Shown here: positions 56,050 to 64,000 of the stretch, piece after piece | Position numbering within the stretch: position 1 is the first letter of the stretch | How the letters are laid out: every line of letters begins with the position of its first letter | NCBI RefSeq assembly: GCF_016653635.2 | Contig: NZ_CP067420.1 | Location: 3,321,501 to 3,385,500 of the forward strand | Reading direction: 5' to 3' | Origin: Skermanella sp. TT6 | GTDB lineage: Bacteria > Pseudomonadota > Alphaproteobacteria > Azospirillales > Azospirillaceae | DNA: 64,000 bases | The notes under the pieces: model-generated | The model's input: the letters and a program-made list of their open reading frames with translations, nothing else | The model's database searches: none | Told to the model about the DNA's origin: nothing | Program-made: the position numbers and the translations under genes

Positions 56050-57026
56050 CGTACCCCCAGGACCTTGGTGACTTCGTTGAGCTGGACCAGGGCACGGAGA
56101 AGATAGAAGCCCTGGCTGGCGAGATGGCTCGCGAACAGCGCGCTGTCGGTGGAGGCGTCGAGCACCACGGTCGGCTGCAGGACGGCGGCTTGGCGCAGGC
56201 TTTCCATGGTCTGCGCCCAGACGGTCTGGAGGTTCCGTTCCTGGATGACCCGCTCGAAATCGCGGCCGATCTCCCGCAGCAGCAGGTAATAGGCGTAGAG
56301 CCTCCCCTTGTTCTGGTAGAACAGGTCGTCGGCGCTGCGGTTGAGGATGAAGCCGCTCGAATGCTCCAGGTGCGCGTCGATCAGGGCCGACCGCGATCCC
56401 AGGTCGGCGGCGACTCGCTGGACCGTGGCCGCGAGGCTGTCGGCCCGCCGGTCGAACACCGCTTGCCCCTGGGCCAGGCGCGTGTTGTAGGACACCAGGG
56501 CGCGCAGGGCCGCGCGGTACTGGTCCTCGCTGGGGATCGTCGGCATCAGCGACTTGCTGAAGTCGATGATCCAGATATCGCCGGGGAACTGAAGGAGCCC
56601 GGCGGCGCGCTCCAGGTCGGGGTCCGCCTGGGACGATCCGCGCACACGGCCGAGCTGGTCGAGCAGTTCGAACGACAGGCGCCCGACCGCGCTGATGATG
56701 CCCTGCTGGAAGTTGGGCGTGTTGTCGAGCAGCCCGTCCGGCATGAACCAGGGATCGTTGGGCTGCCATTGGTGCGTCACGACCTCGCGCTCGATCAGGG
56801 CCGCCGCCATGTTGACGGTGTAGCTCCCGCCGGCGACGGGATTGGGCGGGACGAAGTAGATGTCGTCGTCGATCCGGTGCGAGGCGAAATTGCCGATCAC
56901 CAGATAGGCGGTGAGCAGCACCGTGAGAACGACCAGGATCCGCACCGTTCTCTGCTGCCAGGAGGTCGCCGGACCGGCGATCCGGTCGCGCTGGGTCAGG
57001 CGCATCGTTTCATTGAACAGGACCAT
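56046..57026 (-). CDS. DUF2333 family inner-membrane protein
   Basis: This is a 326-residue protein with GGAG upstream of ATG 57026. One N-terminal membrane anchor (VRILVVLTVLLTAYLVIGNF) precedes a large periplasmic domain. DUF2333 features are GGSYTVNMAAALIEREVVTH, QWQPNDPWFMPDGLLDNTPN and RLYAYYLLLREIGRDFERVI. It is coupled to the UPF0114 gene, a pairing that suggests a membrane complex. Function unknown. Confidence 0.82.
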   Translation of the reverse strand: MVLFNETMRLTQRDRIAGPATSWQQRTVRILVVLTVLLTAYLVIGNFASHRIDDDIYFVPPNPVAGGSYTVNMAAALIEREVVTHQWQPNDPWFMPDGLLDNTPNFQQGIISAVGRLSFELLDQLGRVRGSSQADPDLERAAGLLQFPGDIWIIDFSKSLMPTIPSEDQYRAALRALVSYNTRLAQGQAVFDRRADSLAATVQRVAADLGSRSALIDAHLEHSSGFILNRSADDLFYQNKGRLYAYYLLLREIGRDFERVIQERNLQTVWAQTMESLRQAAVLQPTVVLDASTDSALFASHLASQGFYLLRALVQLNEVTKVLGVR

Positions 57027-57132
57027 TCGGTATCTCCGCCAGGGGACCGGCCAAGCGACCGGCCAAGCGGCCGGCCGAGTGACCGGGATGCCGGACGCGC
57101 GGGACGGGCCGGCGGCCCGTCCCGCGACGGCA

Positions 57133-57534
57133 TCAGGTCGAGCGCGCGTCAGGCCCGATCTGGCCCGGAGTTTCGGCGTCCCGCTGCCCGAAGAGGCGCC
57201 GGATGCCGACCGCCCCGACCGCCAGACCGACGATGACATGCGTCCAGGAAGCCGCGGCCACCGTGGAGAAGCCGAGCACCCAGGGAGCCAGGAAGATGGC
57301 CAAGCCGAGCACGATATAGGCCCACTTGCTCCAGTCCGCCGGGGTCAGCAGCATTTTCGCCGATACGGCGATGACGACGGCGCCGACGATATGCGCGGTC
57401 CAGTTGGCCACGCCGGCCTCGCCGAATTGGGCCACCAGGGGGGCGAAGAAAAGGACGATACCCGCGATCAGCGCCAGGACATCATGCGGGGAACGGGCGG
57501 CGAAGAACGAACCGCCGATTTGATTCCGTATCAT
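57133..57534 (-). CDS. SPW-repeat membrane protein
   Basis: This is a 133-residue protein with GGGAGG at 5 nt. It has four short hydrophobic segments and two SPW-type repeats: SPHDVLALIAGIVLFFAPLV with NWTAHIVGAVVI, and WSKWAYIVLGLAIFLAPWVL with SWTHVIVGLAVG. Function unknown; such proteins are common in stress-related clusters. Confidence 0.85.
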   Translation of the reverse strand: MIRNQIGGSFFAARSPHDVLALIAGIVLFFAPLVAQFGEAGVANWTAHIVGAVVIAVSAKMLLTPADWSKWAYIVLGLAIFLAPWVLGFSTVAAASWTHVIVGLAVGAVGIRRLFGQRDAETPGQIGPDARST

Positions 57535-57594
57535 TGTGACCTCCCGAAAGGTTGAGCGGGGAGCAGCTTCTCCCCTGTCCGGCAAAGGGACAAA

Positions 57595-57984
57595 TCAATG
57601 GAGCCGCGGGGCCGGCCGGTCGTCTCCGCCGTCCCCGGCCAAGCCGGCGAACCCGTCCCGCCCGAGGATCAGGCCGAGGCCGATGAAATAGATCCCGACG
57701 ACCATCCCCGGCAGTCCGCCGGCCCAGAATCCTAGCGTCAGGCAACCGGCGGACGGCACGGCGAGACACTGCGCCAGCAGGGGACGGCGGATCAGCGCCT
57801 CCGCCATGGGCGCGAAACCGCCGCGCCGGAGCAGGTCGGCGCCTCGACGGCGCACCCCCGCGCGCAGTTTCGCCGGGATCGTTCCGATGGAGACGGGACT
57901 GTAGGGGCGATCAATGTCGGAATTGAATTTTCCGAGATCCCCGGTTCCGTCCGCCAGAAGTGCCGAATTCATCGTGATCGACAT
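57595..57984 (-). CDS. Small hypothetical membrane protein
   Basis: This is a 129-residue protein. ATG 57984 has GGGAGG at 5 nt. A basic central region (LRAGVRRRGADLLRRGGFAP) is followed by one or two hydrophobic segments (GCLTLGFWAGGLPGMVVGIY and FIGLGLILG). It lies 60 bp upstream of the SPW gene on the same strand, probably in one transcript. No family recognised. Confidence 0.65.
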   Translation of the reverse strand: MSITMNSALLADGTGDLGKFNSDIDRPYSPVSIGTIPAKLRAGVRRRGADLLRRGGFAPMAEALIRRPLLAQCLAVPSAGCLTLGFWAGGLPGMVVGIYFIGLGLILGRDGFAGLAGDGGDDRPAPRLH

Positions 57985-58128
57985 GATCACCTCCCACGTT
58001 CATTTGGCTTTCACTGGCAAGAACGCGGAGATCGGCTCCTTCATCCGTATGCAGGCGGGACGTTTTTCACGATGTTTAGGGGATCATTACTTCGTTGGCG
58101 GCAACTATCTTTTCGGCCGTTTTGCCGG

Positions 58129-58653
58129 TCAGGATCGCCGTCCCAGGGTCATGTCGTCCTGCCTGACCACCGAGAAAGTGGCCGACATGGTGTCCAGGCG
58201 ATAATGGACGGCCGTCAGCGCCCCGTCGCGGCAGGTCAGCCGGATCTCCTGCGGCGGGACGGGAACGTTCCGCCGGAAGAACGGTCCTGCGGACCCCGTG
58301 TCCAGGAATTTCGGCAGGTGGAGCACGTCGCCGAGCTTCATCACCGTGTCGATCGAGCCGCCCAGGGATGGATCGAAGCGGAGAAGAACGCCCGTCCCCG
58401 CCCCGGGTATGGCGATCGGGCCGACCAGCAGCGGGACATGGGACGCCTGCTCCTGAAGCGCGCGCAGCGGCAGGTAGAACGGCGGCTCGGCCGGTGCCAC
58501 GCCGCAGGATGTCGCGACCACGCGCGTGCGCTCGACGGATCGCCGCTCCCCGATCCAGTAGCCGGCCGCGAAAGCGGCGGATATCGCCAGGATCCCCGCG
58601 GCGAGCCCGCGACGGGACAGGGTCATGGACCCGATCTTCGGTAAGCGTCCCAT
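58129..58653 (-). CDS. Membrane-anchored hypothetical protein downstream of the anti-sigma factor
   Basis: This is a 174-residue protein. ATG 58653 has GAGG at 6 nt; a GTG at 58671 is possible. One membrane segment (RRGLAAGILAISAAFAAGYW) precedes a periplasmic domain. The end, SVVRQDDMTLG, echoes GQRDDMTLGYW near the C-terminus of the anti-sigma factor upstream, suggesting a shared fold. It is probably part of the sigma operon and could tune signalling. Function unknown. Confidence 0.6.
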   Translation of the reverse strand: MGRLPKIGSMTLSRRGLAAGILAISAAFAAGYWIGERRSVERTRVVATSCGVAPAEPPFYLPLRALQEQASHVPLLVGPIAIPGAGTGVLLRFDPSLGGSIDTVMKLGDVLHLPKFLDTGSAGPFFRRNVPVPPQEIRLTCRDGALTAVHYRLDTMSATFSVVRQDDMTLGRRS

Positions 58654-58726
58654 GTTCTGCCTCGATCCCACGCAAAGGAGGGCAGCCCGCCGAGCCGCCC
58701 CGTTCCTCCCCCGGCGCCGGCCGCCG

Positions 58727-59533
58727 TCAGTCCACCGGAGCGGGTCCGCCCGCCGTCCGCCCGTTCCGGTTGGCCTCCGTTATCTCGGAGGCGATCGCCG
58801 CGATCTGCGCGTCGCTCGTCTTCGCGACGACCGCGTAGCTCAGCGTCGTGTCGCTCCAGTAGCCCAGGGTCATGTCGTCGCGCTGCCCCAGCTTCAGCCC
58901 GGTATTGCCCTGGTACCGGTGGGGAGCGATGGTCAGGGTCACGCGGTGCCCGACCTGGTCCTCGTAGACGAGATGGGCGAGCGGTCCCTCCTTGGTGCCG
59001 AGCAGGCGCCCGGCGACGAAGTCGATGCTCAGCGCCTTCAGGGACGGGATCGTGACCGTCTGACCGAGCTCGTCCGACAGCCAGGAGGCCATCTGGACCG
59101 GATGGGTCGGATCGATGTCGGCCGGACGGATCGGCTTGTCGGCGAAGACGAGGTGCGCGCCGGCCGCCTCGGCGACATATTCCGGCATCGGTCGGGAAAC
59201 CTCGGCATAGAGCATGTGTCCTCCCCAGCCGGAGGCGACGAACAGGACCGCCGCCGCCGCCCGGCGCAGCCAATCGCCCGCGGCGGGGCGTTCGCGGTGC
59301 GCGAGCTTGGCGGCGAGCTGGCGCTCGAGCTGGAGCGTCCGGAACGGGCTCTCGCCGGCCGGGATGGCGGCGAGCCCGGCGCGCAGCAGGCGCTTCTGCT
59401 CGACCACGGCCTCGAGGTGCGCCCTGTCCACGGGGTCGCCCGCGAGAATCGCCTCGACATGGGCCTCCTGCTCCGGCGAGAGCTGGCCGTCGACATAGGC
59501 GTTCAAGTCGAAATCATTGATCGCGGGCTTCAT
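58727..59533 (-). CDS. Membrane-spanning anti-sigma factor
   Basis: This is a 268-residue protein. The cytoplasmic N-terminus FDLNAYVDGQLSPEQEAHVE is the anti-sigma domain; the zinc-binding HxxxCxxC is absent. One membrane segment lies at about residues 88-108 (LRRAAAAVLFVASGWGGHML). The periplasmic C-terminal domain (about 160 residues) would sense an envelope signal. The start overlaps the sigma-factor stop (ATGA), the usual arrangement for co-produced partners. Confidence 0.85.
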   Translation of the reverse strand: MKPAINDFDLNAYVDGQLSPEQEAHVEAILAGDPVDRAHLEAVVEQKRLLRAGLAAIPAGESPFRTLQLERQLAAKLAHRERPAAGDWLRRAAAAVLFVASGWGGHMLYAEVSRPMPEYVAEAAGAHLVFADKPIRPADIDPTHPVQMASWLSDELGQTVTIPSLKALSIDFVAGRLLGTKEGPLAHLVYEDQVGHRVTLTIAPHRYQGNTGLKLGQRDDMTLGYWSDTTLSYAVVAKTSDAQIAAIASEITEANRNGRTAGGPAPVD

Positions 59534-60045
59534 TGGCAGCCTCCAACTATCCGGAGCCTCACGCTTTTTGCACCCTCCATGGCACGGCGCAGCGCTTCCC
59601 GTCCGCGCGCGATGCGGGACATGAAGGTTCCCAGCGGCACGTTGAGGATTTCGGCGGCATCCTTGTACTTCATGTCTTCGAGCGCCATCAGCAGGATCGC
59701 CTCCCGTTGCGAATCCGGCAGTTCGTCCAGCGCGGCGAGGACCTGCCGGACCTCGACCCGCAGCGACTGCGTCGCCTCCGCCACCGGGTCCGCCAGGGTG
59801 GCCGCGGCGGAGTCCCGCACCTGCCTTTTGCGGGCCGCGCTGATGTGGGCGTTGTTCATGATGCGGAACAGCCAGGCCCGCAGGTCGGTGCCCGATTGGT
59901 AGCTGTCGATGCCGGCGATGGCCCGCGTCAGCGTTTCCTGCACGAGGTCTTCCGCATCGTCGCGGTTCCGCGTCAACACCAAGGCGAAACGGCGCAGGCT
60001 GACGACATGCTCGTGAAGCGTCTCTAAGGTCGACTGACGCGCCAT
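59530..60045 (-). CDS. ECF RNA polymerase sigma factor
   Basis: This is a 171-residue protein. ATG 60045 has AAGGAGG at 6 nt. Region 2 is RFALVLTRNRDDAEDLVQET with AWLFRIMNNAHISAARKRQV; region 4 is LPDSQREAILLMALEDMKYK with DAAEILNVPLGTFMSRIARG. It would redirect RNA polymerase when the anti-sigma factor releases it. It probably autoregulates from the 240-bp region upstream, which also holds the promoter of the DUF1127-type gene. I could not fix its recognition site. Confidence 0.93.
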   Translation of the reverse strand: MARQSTLETLHEHVVSLRRFALVLTRNRDDAEDLVQETLTRAIAGIDSYQSGTDLRAWLFRIMNNAHISAARKRQVRDSAAATLADPVAEATQSLRVEVRQVLAALDELPDSQREAILLMALEDMKYKDAAEILNVPLGTFMSRIARGREALRRAMEGAKSVRLRIVGGCQ

Positions 60046-60281
60046 GTGCGGCCTCCTTGATCGAATTCGCGGGGAGAACGCCTGGAAATCAACCTTCATC
60101 CCTGCCGGCCGGGCCTTGGCGGATGCGCAAAGTGGGTACCTCCGGCCGGCGCGCCGGGGCATGCCGGAAACGGGCTCTCACCGGCCTCGCGATCTCGGCT
60201 CCACCTTTTTCGTACCCATGCATGAAAATCCGGACTGGCGCGTTTTCCGCTCGTTCCTGACCGAGCATGAAGGAGAATCCC

Positions 60282-60689
60282 ATGTCTCTCACGATCGATC
60301 TTCGCCCTGAACCCTCCGCCGCCCCGACCTCCGGAGGGCGGACCACGGTGAACACCGACACCTGGTGGCGCAGGGTGAAGGAAGCCACGGTCGAGCGCTA
60401 TCGCGAGTGGCGGTTTGACCGGGACATCGATCAGATCCACGCGGCTCTCAATCGGCTGTCGAGCCGGCAGCTCGAGATGATCGGATGCCGGCGCGACCGC
60501 CTGCTCGAGGACGTCTATCGCATCGTCCACAACAATGCGGCCGCCGAATGGTACGACGCACCTCTCCCGCTCGCGGCCTGGGTGCCGCATTCCGGCGCCG
60601 GCCCCATCGGCGCCGGCCCCGTCGAGGGACGTCCCGACATGGCCACCCTGACGACGCTTCCCCGGGAGCGGGTCCTGGAAGCGGCGTGA
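60282..60689 (+). CDS. DUF1127-domain small protein
   Basis: This is a 135-residue protein. ATG 60282 has GGAG at 6 nt; an in-frame ATG at 60267 lacks one. The DUF1127 motif is WRFDRDIDQIHAALNRLSSR then QLEMIGCRRDRLLEDVYRIV. Members studied in alphaproteobacteria affect RNA turnover and phosphate or C1 metabolism. It is divergent from the ECF sigma gene and could be one of its targets. Confidence 0.78.
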   Translation: MSLTIDLRPEPSAAPTSGGRTTVNTDTWWRRVKEATVERYREWRFDRDIDQIHAALNRLSSRQLEMIGCRRDRLLEDVYRIVHNNAAAEWYDAPLPLAAWVPHSGAGPIGAGPVEGRPDMATLTTLPRERVLEAA

Positions 60690-60710
60690 CGGGTTCCGGT
60701 CACGGTCGCC

Positions 60711-60740
60711 GACGACCGCCCCGGTGCCGGGGCGGTCGTC
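60711..60740. terminator. Hairpin terminator between convergent genes
   Basis: GACGACCGCCCCGG and CCGGGGCGGTCGTC form a perfect 14-bp stem with a minimal loop, between the DUF1127-type gene stop (60689) and the transketolase stop (60753). Confidence 0.7.
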
Positions 60741-60752
60741 CGGTTCCCCGGT

Positions 60753-62732
60753 TCACAGGCGCTTCCGGACCTCCGCGGCCACGCGCTCCGGCGTGATGCC
60801 GAAACGGGCGTACAGGTCCGGCACGGAGCCCGAGGCGCCGAAGCCGTCCATCCCCACGAAACCGCCGTCCTCGCCGATGTAGCGCTCCCATCCCTGGCGC
60901 ACGGCCGCCTCGACGGCGACCCGCACGGCGGCGCGGTCCATGACCCGGCTGCGGTAATCCGCGTCCTGCTGCTCGAAAAGCTCCCAACAGGGCATGGAGA
61001 CCACGGCGGCCGGGATCTTCTCGGCCTGGAGCATCCGGCGGGCCTCCAGGGCGACGGCCACCTCGGACCCGGTGGCGAGGATGGTGGCACGGCGCGGGCC
61101 GCCCTCGGCCTCGGCGAGCACATAGGCGCCGCGGCCCGCCAGGTTCTCCTCGTCATGGCGGCGGCGCGCCGGTTCCAGCGGCTGGCGGGAGAAGACCAGC
61201 GCCACGGGGCCGGAGCGATGCGTCATCGCGATCTCCCAGCACTCCGCGGCTTCGACGGCGTCGGCCGGACGGAGCACCAGCAGGTTGGGCATCGCCCGGA
61301 AGGCGGCCAGGAACTCGACGGGCTGGTGGGTCGGGCCGTTGGTGCCGATGCCGATGGAGTCGTGGGTGAAGACGAACTTGACCGGCAGGCCCATCAGCGC
61401 CGCCATCCGGACGGACGGTCTCATGTAGTCGGAGAACACCAGATAGGTGACGCCGGTCGGCACGACGCCCCCGTGCGCCGCCATGCCGTTCAGCATCGAA
61501 CCCATCGCATGCTCGCGCACGCCGTAATGGACGTAGCGCCCGCCCCGGTCGTCGGCGGTGAAGGCCGCGAGGCCGCGCTTGTGCAGGGTGGCGCCCTCCA
61601 GGTCCGGCGCGCCGGACAGCATCTCCGGAACGGCCTCGGCCAGCATGTCCGAAAGATCGCCGGAGATCTTGTAGCCGTGGTCGGCGTGGCCGCTTTCGGC
61701 GGCGCGGCGCTTGAAGGCCCGGAGTGCTGCATCCCAGCCGTCCGGCAGGCGTCCCTCCCGGAGGCGGTCGAAGGTACGGCGCTTCTCCGGGCCCAGGGCG
61801 GCGACCCGCTCCTGCCAAGCCCGGCGCTCCGGCTCGCCGCGCCGCCCCGCCTCGCGCCACGCCCCGAGGATGCCGGCGGGGATCTCGAACGGGGCCGCGG
61901 GCCAGTCCAGGTGCCGGCGCGCGGCCTCGGTATCGTCGGCGGACAGGCGCCCGCTGTGGGCGATCCGCAGGCCCTCGACGCGGGGGATGCCGCGTCCGAT
62001 CGCGGTCCGGCAGGCGATCATCGACGGGCGCGGGTCCCGCTTCGCCCGGTCGATCGCGAGGGCGACCGCCTGCGGATCATGCCCGTCCACCTCCTGCACA
62101 TGCCAGTTGCTGGCGCGGAACCGGCCCGGCATGTCGTCCGACAGGGCCAGCCGGATGTCGCCGTCGTCGGTGATCAGGTTGTCGTCCCAGAGGAAGACCA
62201 GCTTGCCGAGCCGCAGATGCCCGGCCAGCGAGATGACCTCCTGCCCCAGGCCTTCCTCCAGGCATCCGTCGCCGACCAGCGCGTAGGTGTAGTGGTCGAC
62301 GATCTCCGGCCCGAGCCACCGGTTGAGGAACGCCTCGGCCACCGCCATTCCGGCCGCGTTGGCGATTCCCTGGCCGAGCAGGCCGGTCGTGACTTCGATC
62401 CCGCAGGCCTGGTCGATCTCGGGATGCCCGGCGCAGTGGGAGCCCAGGACCCGGAAGCGCTTGATCTCCTCGATGCCCAGCTTCTCGTAGCCGGCCAGAT
62501 GCAGCAGCGAATAGATCAGCATCGAGCCGTGGCCGTTCGACTGGACGAACCGGTCGCGGTCGAACCACAGGGGATCGCCCGCGTCGAACTTGAGATGCCG
62601 CGTGAACAGGGCGGTCGTGATGTCGGCCGCCCCCAGGGGGGTGCCCGGATGGCCCTCCCCGGCGCGCTCTATCGCATCCATGGACAGGAAGCGGATCGCG
62701 TTGGCCATGGTCTTCAGGTCGACGCTGGACAT
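60753..62732 (-). CDS. tkt: Transketolase
   Basis: This 659-residue thiamine-diphosphate enzyme transfers two-carbon ketol units between sugar phosphates. The thiamine-diphosphate motif is LVGDGCLEEGLGQEVISLAG through FLWDDN. Substrate histidines are in GEGHPGTPLGAADI and DSIGIGTNGPTHQPVEFLAA. The C-terminal domain ends GVTPERVAAEV-like. Length is typical. Next to two sugar-acid dehydrogenases it may be a second, pathway-specific copy rather than the housekeeping enzyme. Confidence 0.95.
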   Translation of the reverse strand: MSSVDLKTMANAIRFLSMDAIERAGEGHPGTPLGAADITTALFTRHLKFDAGDPLWFDRDRFVQSNGHGSMLIYSLLHLAGYEKLGIEEIKRFRVLGSHCAGHPEIDQACGIEVTTGLLGQGIANAAGMAVAEAFLNRWLGPEIVDHYTYALVGDGCLEEGLGQEVISLAGHLRLGKLVFLWDDNLITDDGDIRLALSDDMPGRFRASNWHVQEVDGHDPQAVALAIDRAKRDPRPSMIACRTAIGRGIPRVEGLRIAHSGRLSADDTEAARRHLDWPAAPFEIPAGILGAWREAGRRGEPERRAWQERVAALGPEKRRTFDRLREGRLPDGWDAALRAFKRRAAESGHADHGYKISGDLSDMLAEAVPEMLSGAPDLEGATLHKRGLAAFTADDRGGRYVHYGVREHAMGSMLNGMAAHGGVVPTGVTYLVFSDYMRPSVRMAALMGLPVKFVFTHDSIGIGTNGPTHQPVEFLAAFRAMPNLLVLRPADAVEAAECWEIAMTHRSGPVALVFSRQPLEPARRRHDEENLAGRGAYVLAEAEGGPRRATILATGSEVAVALEARRMLQAEKIPAAVVSMPCWELFEQQDADYRSRVMDRAAVRVAVEAAVRQGWERYIGEDGGFVGMDGFGASGSVPDLYARFGITPERVAAEVRKRL

Positions 62733-62751
62733 GGTCGATGGATCCTTGTGA

Positions 62752-63711
62752 TTACGTGACGACGTTCCGGGGCTGTCCGGCGACGAAGGCCTCGATGCAA
62801 GCCGTGACCTGGTCGGCCACTTGCTGCCGGGCCTCGCGGCTGGCCCAGCCGACGTGGGGCGTGAGGATAAAGTCGGGCCGGTTCACCAGCCGCATGAAGG
62901 GATGGTCCGGCGGCGGCGGCTCGGCCGACACGGCATCGATGCCGGCCCCGGCGATCGATCCGCGCTCCAGGGCGGACACCAGCGCCTGCTCGTCGATCAG
63001 GCCGCCGCGGGCGGTGTTCACCAGGATGGGGCGCCGCCGCATCCGGGCGAACTCGGCCTCGCCGATCAGGCCGCGCGTTTCCGGCGTCAGGGGACAATGG
63101 AGCGTCAGCACGTCGCTGCGCTCGATCACCTCCTCGAACGGGGTATAGAGCGGCCCCATGTCGCTGCGGCCCTTGTGGGCGGAGAAGAGCACCCGCATGC
63201 CGAAGGCGCGGCCGATCTGCGCGACCGCCTGCCCGATGGCGCCTTCGCCGACGATGCCGAGGGTGGCGCCGTTCAGGTCGCGGATCGGATGGTCGAGCAG
63301 GGTGAACTGCGCCGCCCGCTGCCAGGCGCCGGCCGCGACGGCGTCACGGTACGCCATCAGCGAGCGGCGGAGCGCCAGGATCAGGGCGAAGGTGTGCTCC
63401 GGCACGGTATGGACCGCATAGGCGCGGACGTTCGACACCGGGATGCCGCGCCGCCGGCAGGCGGCGACATCCACGTTGTCGGTGCCGGTCGCCGCCACCG
63501 CGACGAAGCGCAGGTTCGGAAGCCGATCCAGCACCGCTTCGCGCAGGGGAACCTTGTTCACGATCAGGATGGTCGCCTTGACCGCCCGCTCCGCCACCTC
63601 GTCGGGCGCGGTCCTGCCGTGTACCTCCCAGGTATGGGGAAATCCCGGCCGGCGCATGGACACCTCGGGGCCGAGGGTATCGTGGTCGAGAAAGACGATA
63701 TGTTCGGACAT
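62752..63711 (-). CDS. D-2-hydroxyacid dehydrogenase (glyoxylate/hydroxypyruvate reductase type)
   Basis: This is a 319-residue NAD(P)-dependent enzyme. The dinucleotide motif is LGIVGEGAIGQAVAQIGRAF. Catalytic residues are Arg in AVAATGTDNVD to LVNTARGGLIDEQAL, Glu in GIDAVSAEPPPPDHPF, and His in ILTPHVGWASREAR. It lies 19 bp upstream of transketolase on the same strand. A role in glycerate or hydroxypyruvate metabolism is likely from the neighbours. Confidence 0.9.
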   Translation of the reverse strand: MSEHIVFLDHDTLGPEVSMRRPGFPHTWEVHGRTAPDEVAERAVKATILIVNKVPLREAVLDRLPNLRFVAVAATGTDNVDVAACRRRGIPVSNVRAYAVHTVPEHTFALILALRRSLMAYRDAVAAGAWQRAAQFTLLDHPIRDLNGATLGIVGEGAIGQAVAQIGRAFGMRVLFSAHKGRSDMGPLYTPFEEVIERSDVLTLHCPLTPETRGLIGEAEFARMRRRPILVNTARGGLIDEQALVSALERGSIAGAGIDAVSAEPPPPDHPFMRLVNRPDFILTPHVGWASREARQQVADQVTACIEAFVAGQPRNVVT

Positions 63712-63748
63712 CTGGTATTCCTTCTTGCCGTCGATCGCGCGCGGGGCC

Positions 63749-64000
63749 TTACCGCGGAAGGCCGGTCCCGTTCATGGCGTGGTAGGTGCGGATGACCTGG
63801 CTGTCGTCGTCGGCTCCCTCCCCCCGCCCGGAGGCGGCGAGGAACATCTGATGGGCGACGGCGGCGATGGGCAGCGCCGCCTTGGCGTCGCGGCCCGCCG
63901 CGAGCACGATGCCCAGGTCCTTGACGAAGATGTCCACGGCGCTCGTGACCGGAGGTTCGGCCACCAGCATGCGCGGACCGCGGTCCTTCAGCATCCAGCT
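63749..64000 (-). CDS. C-terminal part of an L-threonate / 3-hydroxyisobutyrate dehydrogenase-family protein (5' end outside window)
   Basis: The last 83 codons are present, starting SWMLKDRGPRMLVAEPPVTS. The segment DIFVKDLGIVLAAGRDAKAA followed by LPIAAVAHQMFLAASGRGEG and DDSQVIRTYHAMNG is the C-terminal all-helical domain of 3-hydroxyisobutyrate-type dehydrogenases. The DDS at this position is typical of threonate dehydrogenase (LtnD)-like members. The N-terminal cofactor domain lies outside the window. It is on the same strand as the dehydrogenase and transketolase genes, consistent with a sugar-acid operon. Confidence 0.82.
   Translation of the reverse strand, partial: SWMLKDRGPRMLVAEPPVTSAVDIFVKDLGIVLAAGRDAKAALPIAAVAHQMFLAASGRGEGADDDSQVIRTYHAMNGTGLPR

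Overview
The window is GC-rich throughout. It carries an alphaproteobacterial DUF1476 gene, several NMT1/THI5-type ABC transporters, an ECF sigma/anti-sigma pair and a large insertion-sequence load. Together these suggest a soil or plant-associated alphaproteobacterium of the Azospirillum/Skermanella (Rhodospirillales) type. The genus is inferred from gene content, not shown by a marker gene.

Bases 1 to about 21,300 are an accessory island. It opens with an inositol-monophosphatase/ADP-ribosylglycohydrolase fusion gene that runs off the left edge. Next come a resolvase-like protein, a PD-(D/E)xK-type protein and a CoiA-like nuclease. The core is a divergent defence-like module: a PglW-like protein (NERD nuclease-related domain plus two kinase domains), a 405-residue protein of unknown function, and a 942-residue SNF2 helicase. 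Every gene of this module is broken by an insertion sequence. An ISL3 element truncates the kinase, an IS256 element splits the unknown protein 34 codons in, and an IS66 element sits in the helicase just after Walker A. That IS66 copy is itself interrupted by an inverted second copy of the same 3,110-bp length. Eight-base target duplications mark the IS256 and both IS66 insertions, and removing them in silico restores open frames. At 21,269-21,314 lies an orphan 3' end of a tRNA followed by a strong terminator, the expected signature of an island attachment site.

Bases 21,400-27,000 hold a hypothetical protein, katG (catalase-peroxidase) and an exported MetX-like alpha/beta hydrolase.

Bases 26,800-42,700 form a nitrogen-heterocycle uptake and degradation cluster. 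A LysR regulator and a perfect palindromic operator precede an operon with two closely related NMT1-type binding proteins, one ATPase and one permease. The same operon encodes an SDR oxidoreductase, an allantoinase/hydantoinase-like enzyme, a deaminase-like amidohydrolase, a ring-opening amidohydrolase of the barbiturase/cyanuric acid hydrolase family, a formamidase/acetamidase-type enzyme and a DUF3830 protein. A second ABC cassette with an amidase follows, preceded by a sigma-54-type promoter. The genes read as a complete route: import, deaminate, open the ring, then strip the amides for nitrogen.

Bases 42,700-54,900 form a second LysR-controlled cluster: class II aldolase, peptide-type (Dpp/Opp) ABC transporter with fused ATPases, ketopantoate-reductase-like protein, acetylpolyamine-amidohydrolase-like deacetylase, cupin, EamA exporter and M20 deacylase. 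It suggests uptake and dismantling of an acylated amine or peptide-like compound.

Bases 54,900-60,750 encode small membrane and stress-type proteins plus an ECF sigma factor with its anti-sigma factor. Bases 60,750-64,000 encode transketolase, a 2-hydroxyacid dehydrogenase and the end of a threonate/3-hydroxyisobutyrate-type dehydrogenase, probably a sugar-acid pathway.
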